DNA of 64,000 bases. Origin: Paenibacillus andongensis (GTDB lineage Bacteria > Bacillota > Bacilli > Paenibacillales > NBRC-103111). How positions within the stretch are numbered: position 1 is the stretch's first letter; every line of letters starts with the position of its first letter. The translations under genes were made by a program, and so were the position numbers. The notes under the pieces were generated by a model. That model saw only the letters and a list, made by a program, of their open reading frames with translations, had not been told where the DNA came from and made no database searches. The stretch spans positions 2,549,001 to 2,613,000 of the forward strand of contig NZ_CP104467.1 of assembly GCF_025369935.1 (NCBI RefSeq), read 5' to 3'. This document shows positions 59,748 to 64,000 of the stretch, one piece after another.

Positions 59748-60668
59748 TTAGTTCATTAACTTTCTTGATTCTAAATAAAGCACCTGAATAAACTTTTTTG
59801 TGTTTTGCCGGATCAAGCTGAAAGAAGAATCTTCATTCTCCAGTTCTTTCATTTTTTTGCGGATATCACTCAGGTCAAAAAACTTTGTAGAGTACTGCTC
59901 GAATTTTGGATTCGAATAATCAATTAATCCTAGGGATGCCAAGTGGGTTAGCGCTTGGTTTATGGCCCGCCGCACCCGTTGCTCGGCTGCTTTGATCTCT
60001 TTTTTCAAGTCGATACTGGAAGCGGAGGCACCTAATTTTTTTAAGGCGATTTGATGGTAAAGTTCATGAAGCTGCGGGAAGCCCTGCTCCTGTGGATGAT
60101 CCGCCTCATAACGGTACAAATAATCGAGCATCTCTAGTAAGTCCTTGCTGCCGGCTTCTCCAATCAAGCCAAGATCCGATAACATGTAGTTCCCGCATGT
60201 GATGATATTTTTTTCATTGGAAGACGGCTCTTTCTCCGTTAAAGCACCGCTAAAGCCGACAGCACTGAGTGATTTTTGGATATTTCGAAGGGATTGGTGC
60301 ATGCGCAGCAAGTCAGAAACCTTGCGAATAACGGCGATTACTTCCAAACGGTTTATAGGCTTGGTGATATAATATTCAATTCCGCAGGCATAGGCCTTGA
60401 CTATCATTTCCTTCGACTCTATTTGGGAAATCATAATGATTTTCCCTTCGAAGCTGCCAGATAGCTTACGAACGGTCTCAATACCGTCGCGAACGGGCAT
60501 TAGTAAATCTATAAGCACGATATCTACTTGCTTGAGTTCGAGCAAAGTGTTATCAACATCCGCCCCGTCAGGAGCTTCGCCTACCACACTTCCTAAATCC
60601 TCGTCCTCGATAATTTGTTCCAGCATGGAACGGACAGCCGGATCGTCATCGATAATAAAAAAACGCAT
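59748..60668 (-). CDS. glnL: GlnL (YcbB)-type response regulator
   Basis: This 306-residue regulator has an N-terminal receiver with acidic pocket DDD in FFIIDDDPAVR, phospho-acceptor Asp in IVLIDLLMPVRDG and Lys in YYITKPINR. The remainder is the YcbB DNA-binding domain known from Bacillus GlnL (RVRRAINQALTHLASLGLID as recognition region). In Bacillus subtilis GlnK/GlnL activates glutaminase and glutamine-transporter genes. Here the divergent neighbours are a glutamate/dicarboxylate symporter and aspartase, so the target set is probably acidic amino acids. The kinase gene ends 4 bp upstream. Confidence 0.88.
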   Translation of the reverse strand: MRFFIIDDDPAVRSMLEQIIEDEDLGSVVGEAPDGADVDNTLLELKQVDIVLIDLLMPVRDGIETVRKLSGSFEGKIIMISQIESKEMIVKAYACGIEYYITKPINRLEVIAVIRKVSDLLRMHQSLRNIQKSLSAVGFSGALTEKEPSSNEKNIITCGNYMLSDLGLIGEAGSKDLLEMLDYLYRYEADHPQEQGFPQLHELYHQIALKKLGASASSIDLKKEIKAAEQRVRRAINQALTHLASLGLIDYSNPKFEQYSTKFFDLSDIRKKMKELENEDSSFSLIRQNTKKFIQVLYLESRKLMN

Positions 60669-60672
60669 GGCA

Positions 60673-61944
60673 CTACTCTCCCTTTCCTATTTGACTAATC
60701 GGCAGTGTGATGGTGAAAACAGTGCCTGCGCCTTCGCTATTTTCTTGAACTTGTACGGTTCCATGCAGTTTCTCTGTTTCTTGTTTCACATAAACCAAAC
60801 CGATACCCGTCGAAGGATTGCCAGCATGATCGAATTTGGTCGTAAAGCCGGGCATAAAGATTTTCTCCCGATACTTTGGCTTAATACCCGGACCATTATC
60901 AGCGACGCTGAACACGATAACGTCCTTTTTACGTACAACCCCTATTCGGATATTGCCCTGTTCCTCAAGCGCTTCAACGGCGTTGGCAACCAAGTTATTA
61001 AGCAAAGACAATGTGGTGTACACATGACACAAAGGAAAGATGCCCTCGGTATGCAGCGTAAAATCGATCTTTTTGCCAAATGATTGGGCATATTTCTGAT
61101 TGGAGCGCAGGACGATATCGGCCAACTCTTCCATCGGCATATACTCGCTATCGTGCGATATCAGGCTGGATAGACCGGCATAAATCCGTTGATTGTCCTT
61201 TTTGATCTCATGTACCTGCCCGGCAATCTGGAGTGCCTTTTGTGCTAGATCTTCATGAGACACAGGCTGTTCATCAATTAACGATTGATACAGCGCGTAG
61301 CTGTCACGGGCGATATTTTCCGCGTTGTGCAGCGTTTTCTTCAATTGAATGGTTTCCTCGTAAAGCTCAGAAATTAGCATAAGCATCTTTTCGTTTTCTT
61401 TGCGCTTCTGCTCTTCGGCCGCTTTGGACTGCCTCAATTTGACTAAATTGAAAAAGCCAAGAACGAAAAAACTACGAAAAAAAGCAATGAGAACTATCTG
61501 ATTCCAGGTTGCGAGAGTGGTCGTTTGCCCTATTGCCGAGTAACGGAGCAAAAGCTCTGCCAACGTCGCAGCGATTTCACACGCCACACCTAATGCTCCG
61601 ACCAGAAGCGGCCGGTCATGACGACGGTTCATTCGAAATGCCGCGAAGGCAATCGCATAGGTCAAATAATAAAAGAATACCGGAAAGTGATGGTGAAAAG
61701 CAGCTCCCCAGTTCCAATACGGAACGAGTGCTAACTCAAGTCCCATGCGAAAGATCGTTACCGAGCTGCCGACAAGTAATCCAGAGATAAGCGGCGAGGG
61801 AGAACGAAGCCAGAGTAGGAATAGAAAAAAGGCAGGGGTGCCCAAACTTACCCGAAAATCAGTATGAAACGGATAAAAATTCAATTCGCCCGCGATCGGA
61901 ACCGAAATGACCATCAGCGTTAAAAGGAGCCATTTTTCTTTCAA
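60673..61944 (-). CDS. glnK: GlnK (YcbA)-type membrane sensor histidine kinase
   Basis: This sensor has about 423 residues. Five to six N-terminal membrane spans (LTLMVISVPIAGELNFYPFH, FFLFLLWL, LLVGALGVACEIAATLAELL) are followed by a coiled coil, a dimerisation helix (QVHEIKKDNQRIYAGLSSLI) with His in the EIKKD/N region, and an HATPase domain with N box LNNLVANAVEAL and G boxes DNGPGI and STGIGL. The start is uncertain: TTG at 61956 is only 1 bp after GGAGG, so TTG at 61944 is preferred. It pairs with GlnL and is divergent from gltP. Confidence 0.88.
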   Translation of the reverse strand: MKEKWLLLTLMVISVPIAGELNFYPFHTDFRVSLGTPAFFLFLLWLRSPSPLISGLLVGSSVTIFRMGLELALVPYWNWGAAFHHHFPVFFYYLTYAIAFAAFRMNRRHDRPLLVGALGVACEIAATLAELLLRYSAIGQTTTLATWNQIVLIAFFRSFFVLGFFNLVKLRQSKAAEEQKRKENEKMLMLISELYEETIQLKKTLHNAENIARDSYALYQSLIDEQPVSHEDLAQKALQIAGQVHEIKKDNQRIYAGLSSLISHDSEYMPMEELADIVLRSNQKYAQSFGKKIDFTLHTEGIFPLCHVYTTLSLLNNLVANAVEALEEQGNIRIGVVRKKDVIVFSVADNGPGIKPKYREKIFMPGFTTKFDHAGNPSTGIGLVYVKQETEKLHGTVQVQENSEGAGTVFTITLPISQIGKGE

Positions 61945-62100
61945 TGCAGTTTTCAAGCCTCCTTTTTTAACAGCTTAACAGTTGTTCGACATCATTTGTA
62001 TGATTCCTCCATGGACATAAATATGCCTTCTACTTCATTATTCCAAAAACGAGTTGAACAATTCGACGAAGGATTGACCAAAGAATTTTTGATCAACTTG

Positions 62101-62126
62101 TAGATTCAAATAGATTACTGTAGATT
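62101..62126 (+). promoter_or_regulatory. three TAGATT repeats with exact 10-bp period
   Basis: TAGATT occurs at 62101, 62111 and 62121, so the copies face one side of the helix, about 90-110 bp before gltP. This is a plausible multimeric binding site for the GlnL response regulator encoded divergently. Confidence 0.55.
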
Positions 62127-62172
62127 CCTCGTACAATAAAACTCATTCAAGACATTTTAACTTTTATACAAA

Positions 62173-62186
62173 AGAAAGCGCTTTAC
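62173..62186. promoter_or_regulatory. cre-like box upstream of gltP
   Basis: AGAAAGCGCTTTAC matches the symmetrical cre form TGAAAGCGCTTTCA at most positions. It lies about 25 bp before the gltP start, downstream of the presumed promoter, where CcpA would block elongation or initiation. Confidence 0.55.
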
Positions 62187-62211
62187 ATTTTTATAAAAAA
62201 GGGGAATTAAG

Positions 62212-63477
62212 ATGAAAAAATTTGGCTTGGCTTTTCAAATCTTGTTGGGACTAGTTTTAGGGGTTATTGTCGGGGCTATTTTTTATGGTAACCCATCCAT
62301 CGAAAGTTATTTGAAACCGGCGGGAGACATTTTCATTCGTTTGATTAAAATGATCGTCGTTCCGATTGTCGTTTCTTCTCTCATTGTCGGAGTAGCAGGA
62401 GTAGGAGATATCAAAAAGCTTGGAAGACTTGGTGGTAAAACGCTTCTTTACTTTGAAATCGTGACGACGATTGCTATTATTTTCGGCTTGGTCATAGCGA
62501 ATATCTTTCAGCCTGGAGCCGGAATCAATATGGCTGGACTAGCTAAGTCGGATATTACGAAATATGTCGAAGCGACGAAAACAGTGACTAGTCACAGCTT
62601 TGCCGATACATTTGTCAACATCGTTCCGAAAAACATTTTTGAATCCTTAGTAGCCGGTGACATGCTGGCCATCATTTTCTTCTCTGTCTTGTTTGGTTTG
62701 GGCGTTGCCGCGATTGGCGATAAAGGAAAGCCGGTTTTATCTTTTTTCCAAGGCGTTGCCGAATCGATGTTCTGGGTGACGAACCAAATTATGAAATTTG
62801 CGCCGATCGGTGTTTTCGGGTTGATTGGTGTAACCGTATCCAAATTCGGTGTCGGCTCCTTGATTCCTTTGGGGAAATTGGTGATTGCCGTGTATGTCGC
62901 CATGTTCCTGTTTGTAGTTATCGTGCTTGGTTTGATTGCTAAGCTTTGCGGTACCAGCCTTATGGCCATTGTTCGCATTTTGAAAGATGAACTCATACTC
63001 GCTTACTCTACAGCAAGCTCCGAAACGGCTCTTCCAAAGATGATGGAAAAAATGGAGAAGTTCGGCGTACCGAAGGCAATCACGTCATTTGTTGTCCCTA
63101 CCGGATATTCGTTTAATTTGGACGGGTCTACGTTATATCAAGCGATTGCCGCATTATTTATCGCACAAATGTATGGAATCCATATGTCGATTAGCTCTCA
63201 GATCATGTTGATGCTTGTCTTGATGCTCACATCAAAGGGAATTGCCGGCGTGCCAGGCGCTTCGTTCGTCGTCCTGCTTGCCACACTTGGATCTGTCGGG
63301 ATTCCGCTCGAAGGATTAGCTTTTATCGCAGGTATTGATCGTATTTTGGATATGGCCCGGACAGTAGTCAACGTTATCGGCAATTCTATGGCCGCGGTGG
63401 TCATGGCGAAATGGGAAGGTCAGTACGACAAGAGTAAAGGAAAGCAATATTTAGAGTCCGTTAAGAAGGCAGCATAA
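62212..63477 (+). CDS. gltP: glutamate/aspartate : cation symporter (DAACS family, GltP-like)
   Basis: This 421-residue integral membrane transporter has eight membrane segments and two re-entrant loops. DAACS signatures are present: the serine-rich motif AYSTASSETALPKM in the first re-entrant hairpin, NLDGSTLYQAIAALFIAQ in TM7, and GIAGVPGASFVVLLATLGSV in the second re-entrant hairpin. The end is GIDRILDMARTVVNVIGNS, where the Asp and Arg contact the substrate's groups and favour acidic amino acids. The start follows AAAAAAGGGGAATTAAG. Aspartase follows after 23 bp, so uptake and deamination are co-expressed. Glutamate, aspartate or C4-dicarboxylates are possible substrates. Confidence 0.93.
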   Translation: MKKFGLAFQILLGLVLGVIVGAIFYGNPSIESYLKPAGDIFIRLIKMIVVPIVVSSLIVGVAGVGDIKKLGRLGGKTLLYFEIVTTIAIIFGLVIANIFQPGAGINMAGLAKSDITKYVEATKTVTSHSFADTFVNIVPKNIFESLVAGDMLAIIFFSVLFGLGVAAIGDKGKPVLSFFQGVAESMFWVTNQIMKFAPIGVFGLIGVTVSKFGVGSLIPLGKLVIAVYVAMFLFVVIVLGLIAKLCGTSLMAIVRILKDELILAYSTASSETALPKMMEKMEKFGVPKAITSFVVPTGYSFNLDGSTLYQAIAALFIAQMYGIHMSISSQIMLMLVLMLTSKGIAGVPGASFVVLLATLGSVGIPLEGLAFIAGIDRILDMARTVVNVIGNSMAAVVMAKWEGQYDKSKGKQYLESVKKAA

Positions 63478-63500
63478 GAAATAGCTAGGGGGAAAAGACC

Positions 63501-64000
63501 ATGACAACAGCTTCGCAAAGGGTGGAAAAAGATTTTCTTGGTTCGAAGGAAGTACCGTCCGACGCCTATTATGGCATTCAAACACTGCGCGCGGTTGAAA
63601 ATTTTCCGATTACCGGCTACCGCATTCATGAAGAATTAATACGTGCGATGGCAACCGTTAAACATGCTGCTGCCTCAGCGAACATGGAGATCAGGCAGTT
63701 GAATCCGCAGATTGGGCATGCTGTCGTGCAAGCAGCACAGGAGATTATGGACGGCAAATGGCATGATCAATTTATCGTCGATCCGATACAAGGCGGAGCA
63801 GGTACGTCCATCAACATGAATACCAACGAGGTCATCGCCAACCGGGCGATCGAGATTCTCGGGGGAATCAAGGGCGATTATTTTAAAGTAAGTCCCAACT
63901 CGCATGTGAATATGGCCCAGTCGACCAACGATGCTTTTCCGACAGCGATTCATATTGCAACACTTTCTTTAATTGAGAAGCTGCTCGTGACGATGGAGGA
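63501..64000 (+). CDS. aspA: aspartate ammonia-lyase (5' part; 3' end outside window)
   Basis: The ATG at 63501 follows AGGGGGAAAAG, and the frame stays open to the window end (166 codons). The sequence EKDFLGSKEVPSDAYYGIQT, LRAVENFPITGYR, DPIQGGAGTSINMNTNEVIA, NRAIEILG and SPNSHVNMAQSTNDAFPTAI is the conserved N-terminal part of the fumarase/aspartase superfamily. GYR and the absence of fumarase-specific residues favour aspartase, which converts L-aspartate to fumarate and ammonia. In operon with gltP it would use imported aspartate as carbon and nitrogen source. The GSS active-site loop lies beyond the window. Confidence 0.93.
   Translation, partial: MTTASQRVEKDFLGSKEVPSDAYYGIQTLRAVENFPITGYRIHEELIRAMATVKHAAASANMEIRQLNPQIGHAVVQAAQEIMDGKWHDQFIVDPIQGGAGTSINMNTNEVIANRAIEILGGIKGDYFKVSPNSHVNMAQSTNDAFPTAIHIATLSLIEKLLVTME

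Noticed and set aside
1..64000. tRNA, rRNA, prophage, integrase or complete insertion sequence
   Set aside because: None seen on either strand by reading of motifs and open frames; short or divergent examples could be missed by eye.

Overview
The window looks like chromosomal DNA of a Paenibacillus-type Firmicute (Paenibacillaceae). The reasons are two complete YesM/YesN - LplB/YtcP - lipoprotein sugar-uptake systems, secreted multi-domain glycosidases, a GlnK/GlnL two-component pair, strong Shine-Dalgarno sites with frequent GTG/TTG starts, and CcpA-type cre boxes. Genus and species cannot be fixed from the sequence alone. No rRNA, tRNA, integrase or intact transposase was seen.

Bases 1-25.8 kb form a plant-polysaccharide utilisation locus. 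It holds a GH51 arabinofuranosidase (5' end outside the window), a secreted GH43 enzyme with CBM6 modules, a GH31 relic, a FAD-dependent oxidoreductase and a carboxypeptidase relic. Next come a divergent YesN/YesM two-component system, an LplB-YtcP-lipoprotein ABC importer without its own ATPase, a GH2 enzyme, a collapsed glycosidase pseudogene, its intact 1530-residue paralogue and a secreted beta-helix protein. Three promoters in this locus (about 5.2, 11.6 and 18.95 kb) share one architecture: two direct half-sites exactly 20 bp apart, with the second ATG exactly 32 bp before the -10. This defines a likely regulon of the local YesN protein, and two of the three also carry a cre box.

Bases 25.8-28.9 kb hold an SDR oxidoreductase and an acid-sugar dehydratase of the enolase superfamily behind palindromic operators, plus an RmlD-like reductase. 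Bases 29-35.3 kb are an AT-rich accessory zone of small solitary genes (isochorismatase-like, Nudix, MazG-like, CPBP-like, unknown, methyltransferase, cupin). These genes are separated by recurrent noncoding boundary sequences with hairpins, and the zone is flanked by copies of a 20-bp tandem-repeat element. It also contains a solitary type I-C-like CRISPR repeat and a 389-bp perfect tandem duplication.

Bases 35.5-40.5 kb carry a GC-rich tetR-map pair, a MerR regulator facing a small metal-type membrane gene cut short by a third copy of the repeat element, a VOC protein, and a DUF2975/HTH/membrane-protein operon with a deletion. Bases 40.6-49.5 kb are a second complete uptake and signalling operon: lipoprotein, LplB, YtcP, YesM, YesN, nanE and a ROK kinase, apparently for N-acetylmannosamine-type sugars.

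Bases 49.5-59.5 kb are again accessory: a GNAT, a pentapeptide-repeat protein, a TetR/flavoprotein pair with two operators, a decayed MerR/SDR pair, an AlkD-like protein and an HxlR-EthD-ABM-TMEM175 cluster. From 59.7 kb to the end, a GlnL/GlnK system diverges from gltP and aspA, which suggests two-component control of glutamate/aspartate uptake and catabolism. aspA runs off the right end.
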